Positions 34,823 through 43,400 of a DNA stretch of 64,000 nucleotides are shown here, in pieces. Each line of letters opens with the position of its first letter. Position 1 is the stretch's first letter. The position numbers and the translations under genes were made by a program. Where the stretch lies: the NCBI GenBank assembly GCA_016200005.1, contig JACQFP010000026.1:124001-188000 (forward strand). Reading direction: 5' to 3'. This stretch comes from Verrucomicrobiota bacterium (GTDB taxonomy: Bacteria; Verrucomicrobiota; Verrucomicrobiia; Limisphaerales; PALSA-1396). The notes below the pieces were generated by a model. It was given only the letters and a program-made list of their open reading frames with translations, was not told where the DNA came from and made no database searches.

Positions 34823-35293
34823 ATGGCGAAGAAAACTTCCGGCGCAGGTAGGGCGGGCAGTCCCCTGCCCGCCGCTGGCACGCCAACCGCCGACGGCGCG
34901 CACGGAGTGACGCGCCCTACCACCAGAACCAAACCCTCCGCCCTCGTGGATACGCTGGTCATTTACTGCGGCGACAATCTGGAACAACTCAAGAAACTGC
35001 CCGACGCCTGCGTTGACCTCAGCTACATTGACCCGCCGTTCAATTCCAACCGCAACTACGAAGTCTTTTGGGGCGAGACCAAGGAGAAGCGCGCCTTTGA
35101 AGACCGCCACGCCAGCACGCAAGCCTACATTGACTTCATGCGCCCGCCCTGCGTGGAACTGGCCCGCGTCCTCAAAAAGACCGGCAGCTTTTATTACCAC
35201 TGCGACTGGCACGCCTCCCACTACGTCAAGGTCATGCTCGGCGAGATTTTCGGAGAAAATAATTTCTTTGCGCATCATTCCCTGCGAAGCTAG
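34823..35293 (+). pseudogene. Truncated DNA adenine methyltransferase (N-terminal remnant)
   Basis: 156 codons starting MAKKTSG. From residue 39: VDTLVIYCGDNLEQLKKLPD, YIDPPFNSNRNYEVFWGET (motif IV DPPF), FMRPPCVELARVLKKTGSFY, HCDWHASHYVKVMLGEIFGENNF, then HHSLRS and a stop. Intact enzymes of this beta-class continue for several hundred residues, including the SAM motif I, absent here. The break coincides with the start of an unrelated methylase gene 10 nt downstream. Residues about 9-33 are encoded by a palindromic repeat (34848-34920), in frame. Almost certainly inactive. Confidence 0.8.
34848..34920. repeat. GGGCGGGCAGTCC..GCGCGCCCTAC repeat, in frame in the methylase remnant
   Basis: GTAGGGCGGGCAGTCCCCTG, CCCGCCGCTGGC, then GCCGACGGCGCGCACGGAGT, GACGCGCCCTAC. 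Translates as GRAGSPLPAAGTPTADGA, GVTRP. Same family as 33810-33885. Confidence 0.8.
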
Positions 35294-35302
35294 ATCTCAG
35301 AA

Positions 35303-36262
35303 ATGGTATCCAATCTTTTCAACGAGCGAATTCAAATCGCTGATACGTTCTCAGAAAACGAGCGGCTGGTCACAATCTGTGATGATGCCTTGGTGTGTGC
35401 GAAATCTCTCCCAACGAATTTCTTTTCGTTGATCATCACTTCGCCCCCTTACAACTTGGGCAAGGAATACGAACAGCGAGCCTCGTTGCGGGATTACTTG
35501 GCGCAGCAGAAGCCGCTGATTAAAGAACTGATTCGCTCGCTCAAACGAAGCGGCAGTCTTTGCTGGCAGGTCGGCAATTATGTTGAAGACGGCGAGGTTT
35601 TCCCCCTGGATGTTTACTACTATGACCTTTTCAAGAGCGAGGGATTGCAGCTTCGCAACCGAATTATCTGGCATTTCGAACACGGTCTTCATTGCAGCCT
35701 CCGTTTTTCGGGACGTTATGAGACGTTGCTTTGGTTCACCAAGTCAGACCATTACCTTTTCCATCTCGACCCTGTGCGCGTTCCGGCGAAGTATCCCGGC
35801 AAACTTCATTTCAAGGGTGAAAAACGCGGCCAACCTTCTGGCAATCCCCTCGGCAAGAATCCGTCGGACGTCTGGACAATCGTAGCCCAAGATTGGGAAC
35901 GGGGGATTTGGGAGATTCCGAACGTGAAGGCCAATCACCCGGAGAAAACCGAGCATCCCTGCCAATATCCGGTCGAGTTAGTGGAACGATGTGTCTTGGC
36001 ACTTACGAACGAGAACGACTGGATTTACGATCCCTTTTGCGGCGTCGGTTCTGCCCTCATCGCTGCGGCCAAACACAAACGCCGCGTCGTGGGTTGTGAC
36101 CGGGATGAAAAGTATCTGAAAACCGCTCACGAGCGGCTTCACAAATTAGCGGACGGAACGCTCAAGCTGCGCCCGCTAGGCAAGCCGGTCTTTGTGCCGA
36201 CAGGTCGCGAGAAGGTTGCTCAACGACCCGCCGCTTGGGAGAACGAAAAGGTTCTGTTGTGA
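35303..36262 (+). CDS. Type II DNA methyltransferase, beta class, probably N4-cytosine
   Basis: 319 residues. Catalytic motif IV TSPPYNLGKEY (near 47) precedes SAM motif I DPFCGVGSALIAAA (near 256), the beta-class order; SPPY rather than DPPY favours N4-methylcytosine, as in BglII-type methylases. No target-recognition motif could be assigned. The stop TGA overlaps the GTG of the adjacent restriction enzyme gene, so the two are coupled and the methylase is made first. Base composition is visibly less GC-rich than neighbouring chromosomal genes, consistent with recent transfer. Confidence 0.88.
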   Translation: MVSNLFNERIQIADTFSENERLVTICDDALVCAKSLPTNFFSLIITSPPYNLGKEYEQRASLRDYLAQQKPLIKELIRSLKRSGSLCWQVGNYVEDGEVFPLDVYYYDLFKSEGLQLRNRIIWHFEHGLHCSLRFSGRYETLLWFTKSDHYLFHLDPVRVPAKYPGKLHFKGEKRGQPSGNPLGKNPSDVWTIVAQDWERGIWEIPNVKANHPEKTEHPCQYPVELVERCVLALTNENDWIYDPFCGVGSALIAAAKHKRRVVGCDRDEKYLKTAHERLHKLADGTLKLRPLGKPVFVPTGREKVAQRPAAWENEKVLL

Positions 36263-36831
36263 AAGTCGCGGGCGAGTTTTCCTTCAACAACGGTTCAACC
36301 TTTGTCACCAAGCACTATCAGGCTTTGCTTGATGAAGTTTATGAGGTCATTGCGCGGGTCGACAGCGCCATCCACAAAACGAAGCGAAGCAAAGAGAAGA
36401 CGATGCGGCGGCGAATGCTTTTCAGCCCCAGAGCGCTCAATGCATCTTTCAAGCGGGAGTTTTCCACCTTTGATGAATGGTCACAGTGCAAGGTTCGTTG
36501 TGACTATCCGACCGAGTTTTACAAGCCGGGATACAAAGCCGAACCACTATCCAAAGGAGCGTTTCGCGAAATGGATTTTGTGAAGGGCGGGCTGGGCGTT
36601 GAAGTGCAGTTCGGCAAGTATGCGTTCATGGTTTACAACGTCTGCGCCAAGATGACGATCTTTCACAAACTCGGCCACATCAAAGCCGGCATTGAGATTG
36701 TGCCGATCAAGCGGTTTGCCGACCAGATGTCCACCGGTGTCTCTTACTTTGAGCAGTTCGTTTGGGATTTGCAGCATCGCGGGGTTGCCGACATTGACAT
36801 CCCCGTTCTCATCATCGGCATTGATGCTTAA
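36259..36831 (+). CDS. BglII/BstYI-family type II restriction endonuclease
   Basis: 190 residues from GTG 36259 (GTGA overlap with the methylase stop); an upstream in-frame TTG at 36235 is possible. The active site MDFVKGGLGVEVQFGK gives Asp106, Glu115 and Gln117. The nine-residue Asp-to-Glu spacing and Glu-x-Gln, where most nucleases have Glu-x-Lys, match BglII (Asp84, Glu93, Gln95). The C-terminal MSTGVSYFEQ and ADIDIPVLIIGID also fit that family. The family cuts GATC-centred sites such as AGATCT or RGATCY; the exact site here is not derivable. Confidence 0.88.
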   Translation: MKVAGEFSFNNGSTFVTKHYQALLDEVYEVIARVDSAIHKTKRSKEKTMRRRMLFSPRALNASFKREFSTFDEWSQCKVRCDYPTEFYKPGYKAEPLSKGAFREMDFVKGGLGVEVQFGKYAFMVYNVCAKMTIFHKLGHIKAGIEIVPIKRFADQMSTGVSYFEQFVWDLQHRGVADIDIPVLIIGIDA

Positions 36832-36876
36832 GATGCGAAGCCCAAAAACAGGCTACTGAAGGCGGCCTTGTCAGCC

Positions 36877-37971
36877 TCACTGCGCTCCATTACCTGATGA
36901 AACAGAGCGTCTCAGAATCTTCATGTAGGATTGGTCTTTTTCCCTATTTTCCCAAGCTGCACGAATATGTTTGACGAGCTCTGGGAGATCGCTCTCGACC
37001 GTCGAACGCCACAAATTTGGCTGATATTCATGGACACGAAGCATGTTATCAACATCAAACACTTTACCAGTCCCAGATGCTTTGATCAGGGCTACAGGCT
37101 TTTCCATAGCCATGCGAAGTCCCAATTCGAAAAGGACATTCGGGTTGTGATCGGTCAGATCGGCAATCACAAGATCCGCTTCGAGCAACTCGTTCACAAT
37201 TGTGGACTGAATGACATCGCTACCCTGCCGGTTGGCAGTCTCGACGTTGAAGCCCGCATCGAGCGCGGCCGGCGTGATCAGGCTCCGAAGAACTTCCGCA
37301 AAAAATCCTATGGGCCGATCTGGGGTTTTCTCGACGAACGGCATTATGACGAATGCCTTTATTCCTGATTTCTTCGCCGCTTCACCCACGATAACAGTCG
37401 TGGGCGTTTCGCTGCCCCCGGCGCTAATCGCCGAGTCGCCAGACGTAATACCCAAGTATTTGCAATTCTCTCGAAACACGCGAGAGAACTCCTCATGGAA
37501 TTTCGGTGAAAGCGCAAATTCACGCTCCAAAGTGTTTCCGAGATATTTCATCTCGGGTAAGTTGCTGCTCTTATAATGTTGCAGCACTTTACTGAAGAGT
37601 TCGATTTTATGAAATGCCTCAACCTTTTTTGCATGTTCAACATCTGGACTCGGCGCGTACACGAGCTCCCTTCCGAAGTCGGTAAGTGCTATAAGAGCCG
37701 TGTCACGCGTGCCTGTCGTTAATCCGAAATCCCTGGAGGCCGCACTAAGGTAATAGAAATCAGGTGTCTTAGGTGACATGCTGACTGCCTCAGCGACTTG
37801 AGCTGGTGCCCACGGATTACCACCGTTTAACCCCTTGATTTTGTAAGGAATCTCCAGTGCTTTTGCTAATGGCGCCTTAGGATAAGGGCGTGTGACCTTT
37901 CCGCGCCCTCTGGCTCCCGATCTCCGGCGCGCTTTCAATTGAGGTTTTTCTGTTTTAATTTCTTGAGTCAT
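36877..37971 (-). CDS. Nucleoside deoxyribosyltransferase-like putative defence effector
   Basis: 364 residues from ATG 37971, preceded by a strong Shine-Dalgarno (GTGGGGA). The N-terminus is Lys/Arg-rich, then a winged-helix-like region (APAQVAEAVSMSPKTPDFYYLSAASRDFGL, then ALTDFGRELV). About 200-310 is a Rossmann-like domain: IKAFVIMPFVEK, GSDVIQSTIVNELLEADLVI, ADLTDHNPNVLFELGLR with Glu282 of the N-x-x-x-E-x-G type. This matches the TIR/deoxyribosyltransferase-like (NDT, DRHyd) effectors found in bacterial conflict systems, which degrade or modify nucleotides. Convergent with the BglII-like gene across 45 nt. The function in defence is inference. Confidence 0.7.
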   Translation of the reverse strand: MTQEIKTEKPQLKARRRSGARGRGKVTRPYPKAPLAKALEIPYKIKGLNGGNPWAPAQVAEAVSMSPKTPDFYYLSAASRDFGLTTGTRDTALIALTDFGRELVYAPSPDVEHAKKVEAFHKIELFSKVLQHYKSSNLPEMKYLGNTLEREFALSPKFHEEFSRVFRENCKYLGITSGDSAISAGGSETPTTVIVGEAAKKSGIKAFVIMPFVEKTPDRPIGFFAEVLRSLITPAALDAGFNVETANRQGSDVIQSTIVNELLEADLVIADLTDHNPNVLFELGLRMAMEKPVALIKASGTGKVFDVDNMLRVHEYQPNLWRSTVESDLPELVKHIRAAWENREKDQSYMKILRRSVSSGNGAQ

Positions 37972-38049
37972 AATTTTCCCCACTTATGGAATATTAGATT
38001 CGTCTCCTCAGCTTGTCGATAAAAGATTAATAGAAGCTTACGCGGCAGT

Positions 38050-38300
38050 TAGTTTGCCGAACGTTCCCTTTCACCCCGACCCTCTCCCCAAAGAGAAGGA
38101 GAATCGTTCCCCGTCTCACTGAAATTCACGCGACTGGATTTGCCGAACGCTCATTCCGCGTCGGACAGCGGTGCTAAAGACACGCGCAGTCCAGACGCTT
38201 CGTGACTGCCGGGCGTCCTCGAATTGCGCGGAGCGTCTGGACTGCGGTGCGTTCACCGCCGCTTTTCTTGCGGTGAGGGACACACAGGGATTTGAGCCGG
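38050..38300. repeat. Repeat-rich gap left of the small membrane protein
   Basis: Contains TTTGCCGAACG twice (38053, 38138), a CCCGACCCTCTCCCC block like that at 5925, a hairpin GCGCAGTCCAGACGCT (38184-38199) with AGCGTCTGGACTGC (38232-38245), and another, TCACCGC/GCGGTGA, at about 38251-38276. This belongs to the 385-bp stretch 37972-38356 with no credible gene. Confidence 0.65.
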
Positions 38301-38356
38301 AGCTTTGCCTCGAATCAGGCTGCGTAAACCTCGGTCTTCACTTAGGCGTGGTTCCT

Positions 38357-38500
38357 TCAGCCCAGAAAATAGATCACCAAGGCGACCAACGCGCTCAAGC
38401 CCAAGGCAAAGAGTACGGTGTAGCAAAACGTGCGCATGTCCTGTCGCTGGCGGCCCGTCTTGTGCCACGGAAAATGAAAGTGAAAGTGTCCGATGTGCAC
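38357..38500 (-). CDS. Possible 47-residue single-pass membrane protein
   Basis: GTG at 38500 opens HIGHFHFHFPWHKTGRQRQD, then MRTFCYTVLFALGLSALVALVIYFLG and a stop. A His/aromatic-rich N-terminus followed by one clear transmembrane helix is unlikely by chance. An in-frame stop upstream excludes a longer form; GCGGAC may serve as a weak Shine-Dalgarno. It is divergent from the HupE-like transporter gene. His-rich segments can bind nickel or cobalt, so a link to that transporter is conceivable but unproven. Confidence 0.45.
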   Translation of the reverse strand: MHIGHFHFHFPWHKTGRQRQDMRTFCYTVLFALGLSALVALVIYFLG

Positions 38501-38648
38501 GTCCGCATGGTATCAACCGCCACGTGAAAAATCAATTAAATGTGCCCGCAGAAGACTGCGCTTCCGCTGCCACAGTCGCGGCGTGAATCCAAGCTGGAGC
38601 AGAAGGGCGCGTATTTACATCTGACCGGGGACGCTATATTGATTGCGT

Positions 38649-39251
38649 ATGAAAAGATATTTTGAGTGTGCGTCAGCATTGCGTTGGCTTTTTCTGCCCT
38701 TGTTTGTTCTGCTGTTTCCTTCTTTGGCTCATGCCCATGTCGGCGTGGGTCAGACCAGCGGCCTTCTCCCCGGGCTGGCTCATCCCGTTACCGGCCTTGA
38801 CCACATCTGCGCAATGATTGCCGTCGGACTTTGGGCGGCACAGCGCGGTGGTCGTGCCATCTGGCTCGTGCCGCTCACGTTCATTTCCGTCATGGCGGTG
38901 GGCGGGCTGCTTGGCGTGGCGGCGATCTCGATTCCGTTTGTCGAGTACGGCATTATTGCGTCCGTGCTCGTGCTGGGTGTTCTCATCGCTGCTGCCGTTC
39001 GCCTTCCGCTGGTCGCGAGCGTTATTGTTATCGGGCTGTTCGCGCTGTTTCATGGCCATGCACATGGCGCCGAGATGCCGGAGACGGCGTCAGGATTCGC
39101 TTACGGACTGGGATTTATGAGTGCCACGGCCTGCCTTCATCTCTGCGGGGTTGGCGTCGGATTGCTTGCGCAGCGATTAGGCACTGCCCGGATCATTCGT
39201 TATGCCGGAGTCGCCATCACAGCTTGTGGCGTCTATTTTTGTTTGACCTGA
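38649..39251 (+). CDS. hupE: HupE/UreJ-like metal transporter
   Basis: About 200 residues with a cleavable signal (FLPLFVLLFPSLAHAHVG) and six or so transmembrane helices. Signature HPVTGLDHICAMIAVGLWA, with the HPxxGxDH metal motif, and FALFHGHAHGAEMP, a second His-rich site. The family carries nickel or cobalt for hydrogenase or urease; no such enzyme is in the window. ATG 38649 is favoured over the upstream TTG. A TATATT box lies 11 nt before it. Confidence 0.88.
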   Translation: MKRYFECASALRWLFLPLFVLLFPSLAHAHVGVGQTSGLLPGLAHPVTGLDHICAMIAVGLWAAQRGGRAIWLVPLTFISVMAVGGLLGVAAISIPFVEYGIIASVLVLGVLIAAAVRLPLVASVIVIGLFALFHGHAHGAEMPETASGFAYGLGFMSATACLHLCGVGVGLLAQRLGTARIIRYAGVAITACGVYFCLT

Positions 39252-39402
39252 TGCGGTCTCCCATGTGCGTTCATGAGTCAAGCGCGAGCGCGCCGAAGCG
39301 CCGCCGCGAGTAAATCCCTTCGCCAAAGCGCAACGCGAAGCCAGGCCGGAGAAGCAGACGGACTTGATTTGAGCGTTGCTCCGAAGAAATTGTGTCGTCA
39401 AA

Positions 39403-40254
39403 TCAGGACACTACCAAACTCTGCGTCCAATTGCCCGGGGAAGTCTTGGCGACCCAGAACGATTCGCCCACCCCGATAACCGGCGGGTTGGAGGCCCATT
39501 TTGCCGCGTCGTATGGGCAGATCAAATATTTTTGTTTGTCCCGGTCGAACAGATGGATGGTGTCGCCTTCAGCAATCGGGAAACCGAGATCCAGATGAAG
39601 CCGCCCCGGTTTTGGCAACAACGAACTGCGAATCGAAAACCCCGGGGGAATGGGATTCAACAGATTGCCTTGCATGACATTACCGACAAAGTTATGCGTT
39701 CTGTAATCGGACGTGGGATTGAAAATCAGCGCCCCCTCACCGGGCGCGAGTTTCTCCCCCGGATTGGTCCATTTTTTTGCTTTGACCTCATTTTCATTCA
39801 GGGCGAACAGACGCGTGTCATATTTGTTGAGCGTGGTGCCGTCCGGAAATTCCGGGAAGAGTTCGTCCACCGTGTTGTGCCGCGCGATCAAGGGGTTGGC
39901 GATCATGGAAAAACCGGGCGGCAGCGTCACCGAGACATAGCCGATGACATTGGTGGAATGGGCCTCGCCGGCGACCAGTCGATAAAAACGATAACTGAAT
40001 TTGGACGCCTCGGAGTCCACGTAATCCAAGGTTTCCCCAGTGGCAATGTCGGTGGAAATCGAGACCCAATTCTGGAGATCCGTTGACGCGAGAATATTAT
40101 ACTGAGCGCCCTGCTCAACTCGCGTCTTGAATTGAAAAGGGCCGTAAGGAAAACGCTTCGCGGAGCCGAGCGTCGGAGGGGCAATTTGCCCGCTCTTTCC
40201 GACATGAGTGCGGACGCTCTTGCTGATTCTTTTTAGAAGGGAATTGATCTTCAT
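39403..40254 (-). CDS. Verrucomicrobial beta-rich protein, unknown function
   Basis: About 283 residues from ATG 40254 (frame open ten codons further). Central segment YNILASTDLQNWVSISTDI and YVDSEASKFSYRFYRLV is a module common in secreted verrucomicrobial proteins; the second half, VTLPPGFSMIANPLIARHNTVDELFPE, resembles stand-alone domains of that clade. The N-terminus is basic without a clear signal peptide. Function unknown. The 151-bp gap to its left (39252-39402) shows nothing recognisable. Confidence 0.6.
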   Translation of the reverse strand: MKINSLLKRISKSVRTHVGKSGQIAPPTLGSAKRFPYGPFQFKTRVEQGAQYNILASTDLQNWVSISTDIATGETLDYVDSEASKFSYRFYRLVAGEAHSTNVIGYVSVTLPPGFSMIANPLIARHNTVDELFPEFPDGTTLNKYDTRLFALNENEVKAKKWTNPGEKLAPGEGALIFNPTSDYRTHNFVGNVMQGNLLNPIPPGFSIRSSLLPKPGRLHLDLGFPIAEGDTIHLFDRDKQKYLICPYDAAKWASNPPVIGVGESFWVAKTSPGNWTQSLVVS

Positions 40255-40471
40255 CGCACTTTTAGTCGCATCCAGCAACCGCATGAGGTTGGCGTGCTAT
40301 CCCACTACCTTGCAACGAGATGTTAAGTCAGGAAAATCGGCGGCGCAATCACGGACTTCATCCGAACAGGACATTTTTTTAAGCCTGTTTTTGAAATAAA
40401 TGGTTTGAGTCTTATTCGCGGAATCCGGTTAATTGGCTCGCTTTTTCAACCTAGATCCGGAACTAAACTTC

Positions 40472-43400
40472 ATGCCACTCACCGCCGCACAGCAACAAGC
40501 CGTCGCCGCTGAGGGTAACGTCCTGGTCGAGGCGGGCGCCGGCGCCGGCAAGACCCGCACGCTGGTCGAGCGTTGTCTCCAACGGGTGCTGGACGAGAAT
40601 GATCCCGTGTCGCTCGACCAGATTCTCATGGTCACCTTCACGGAAGCCGCCGCGACCGAAATGCGGAAGCGCATTCGGGAGGAGCTGGACAAGAAGTCCG
40701 CCAACCAGCAGACAAATGAATGGCTGGCCGAACAACTCGCTTTGCTCGACACCGCAAGAATCTGCACGCTGCACAGTTTTTGTCTCCAACTGGTGCGCGA
40801 ACATTTTCACGAACTTGGGCTGGACCCGCAACTCGTGGTATTGGATGAAGCGCAGTCCCGGCTGCTGGCGGCTGAATCCCTCGACGCCATTCTGCAACGA
40901 CATTACGGCGGAGAAACCCGTAACGCTGAGGGGGTCCAGCAACTGATCCTCAAGCAAGCTCGCGGTTGGGACACTTCGATTCGCGAATTGGTGTTGCGCG
41001 TCCATGAATACACTCAAACGCGCCCCGATCCCGTGGCTTGGTTGCAAAGGCAATCGGCCATGTTCAGTCAATCCGAACCAAGGGAATGGCGAGCCTGGCT
41101 GCAAAGTGGTTTGACGGAATGGCGGGCGGCCTGGCTGGACGCATTGCAAACCGCCCCACCGGAAAACGTCAACGCCCAACAATGCCGGGACGCACTGAGA
41201 AATTTGCCGGAGAATCCCAATCGCTCGCAAGCTGCGGAAGCCTTGACGCACATTCTTGCGGCAGACGATGTCTGGCCGAACAAGAAGAAGGGTGCGTTTC
41301 GCGCCCCGTTGAAAACTTTGTTCGCCGAAGCCGAATTCTTCCAATCGCTGGCTGAAACGGGCGGTGACCGCGATCCGTTGTTCGAGGACTGGATTTGGGT
41401 GCGACCTCACATGGCCGCGCTCCTGGATTTGGTGCAGGAATTCACTCAATCCTTCGCCGAAGTCAAACGCGAGCTGGCCGCGGTGGATTTCCACGATCTG
41501 GAACAGTTCACTTTGCAACTGCTTTGGGATGCCAACGCAGGCCGACCAACGCCAATCGCACTGAGTTGGCGGCATAAATTACGACTGGTGTTCGTGGACG
41601 AGTATCAGGATATCAACGCCGCGCAGGACAAAATCATTCAATGTTTGGGTCGCGAGGGCGCGGCGGCCAATCGGTTTCTGGTGGGCGACGTAAAACAAAG
41701 CATCTACCGCTTTCGTCTGGCAGACCCGCACATTTTTCAGAACTACAAAAAGGAATGGACCAAGAGCAATGCGGCCGGCCGGGTCATTCCGCTCAGTGAA
41801 AACTTTCGCAGTCATGAAGCGATTTTGGATTTCGTCAACGCCCTGTTCTCCTCGTTGATGCGATCTGAAGTCGGCGGAGTGAATTATGACGAACGGGCGC
41901 GGCTGCGTTTCGGTGCGCCAGCCGAACGCCCGGCCCTGTCCACAGCGGCTGATCCCGCGCCGCGCGTCGAGTTGATGCTGCGGTTGACCAGCAAGGAGGA
42001 AGCTGACCATGCGGACGCGCCGGACAACGACTCCGCCGATGCCGATGACGTCGCCGACCTTTCGAGCACCGAAACGGAAGGACGCTTCATTGCACTGCGA
42101 TTGCGCGAATTAACGGAGAAAGCATTTCCGATCTGGGACCGCCGCACCCGAACCCAGAGGGCCATCGAGTGGCGCGACATGGTGATTCTGCACCGTTCCC
42201 CTCGAAACAAAGCCGAAAGCTTCGCCAAGGTGTTCGCTCAACTTGAGGTGCCGCTGGAAGCGGCGCGAGGCGGTTTTTTCGACACGACGGAAGTCTCGGA
42301 CCTGCTCAATCTGCTGTCGCTGCTCGACAATCCGCTGCAAGATGTGCCGGCGCTCGCGGTGCTGCGGTCGCCGTTGGTCGGCTTATCGGTTGATGAACTG
42401 GCGGCCATCCGTCTAGCCCAGCCTGCGGGGTGGTTTTGGGGGGCGATGGAAAGGTTTCATCGCGACATCGCAGAATTCAAATCTCAGTTTGCGATGAGCG
42501 CGATTGCAGGAGTCGCCCAAACAGCGTGGCCCAAAGTGGACGCGTTTTTGAAATCGCATGGCGCGTGGCGGCGGCTGGCCCGGCAAGGGGCGCTTTCCCA
42601 TTGTCTGGAAACCGTGCTGGATGAAACCCACTACGAAGATTGGTTGCGGGCACAACCCCGCGGCGAACAGAAGCGCGCGAACGTGCAACGGTTGCTGGCC
42701 ATGACGCGGCAGTTCGACGAGTTCCAGCGGCAAGGCTTGTTCCGCTTTTTGAAATTCATCGAAGCACAACAAAAGGCCGAAGAGGACCGCGAGCCGGCCG
42801 CCGCCGAAACGGGTGACGCGGTTCGTTTGATGAGCATCCACAAAAGCAAAGGGCTGGAGTTTCCGGTGGTCGTGGTCGCCGGGCTGGGCGGCAAGTTTAA
42901 CTTTGCGGATACGCACGGCGATATCTTGCTGGATGAGGAATTTGGACTTTGCCCGCACGTGCAGCCGCCGGAACGCGAGCAGCGATATCAAAGCCTGCCG
43001 TACTGGCTGGCAAGCAAACGCCAGCAGCGGGAAATGCTGGGTGAAGAGCTTCGACTGCTTTACGTGGCGATGACCCGCGCCTGCGACAAATTGATTTTGG
43101 CCGGCACGACGACTCGCCAGCGCGCCGAGGTGAACTGGTCGAACGAGCCGGAGCCTCAACTGACGACGCATCAAATCTTGTCGGCGAAACAATACCTCGA
43201 CTGGCTCGGGCCGCTGTTGCCTCGGCTGACCGGAAACAGCGACTGGCTTGTCGAACCGAGCGGACAGAGTCAGTTCCTTAGCTGGCGCCTGGTGGATTCT
43301 GAAGACCTGGCAACGCCGACAAAAAAAACTGCTGAGGACGAAAGCACTTCCCAGCCGGTGAATGCAGTTTCACTTTCCGCGTTGCGGAAACGGCTGGCGT

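Noticed and set aside
38171-38527. 118-codon plus frame in a repeat-rich gap
   Set aside because: Runs through the GCGCAGTCCAGACGCT hairpin and antisense of the 47-residue frame; composition not protein-like.
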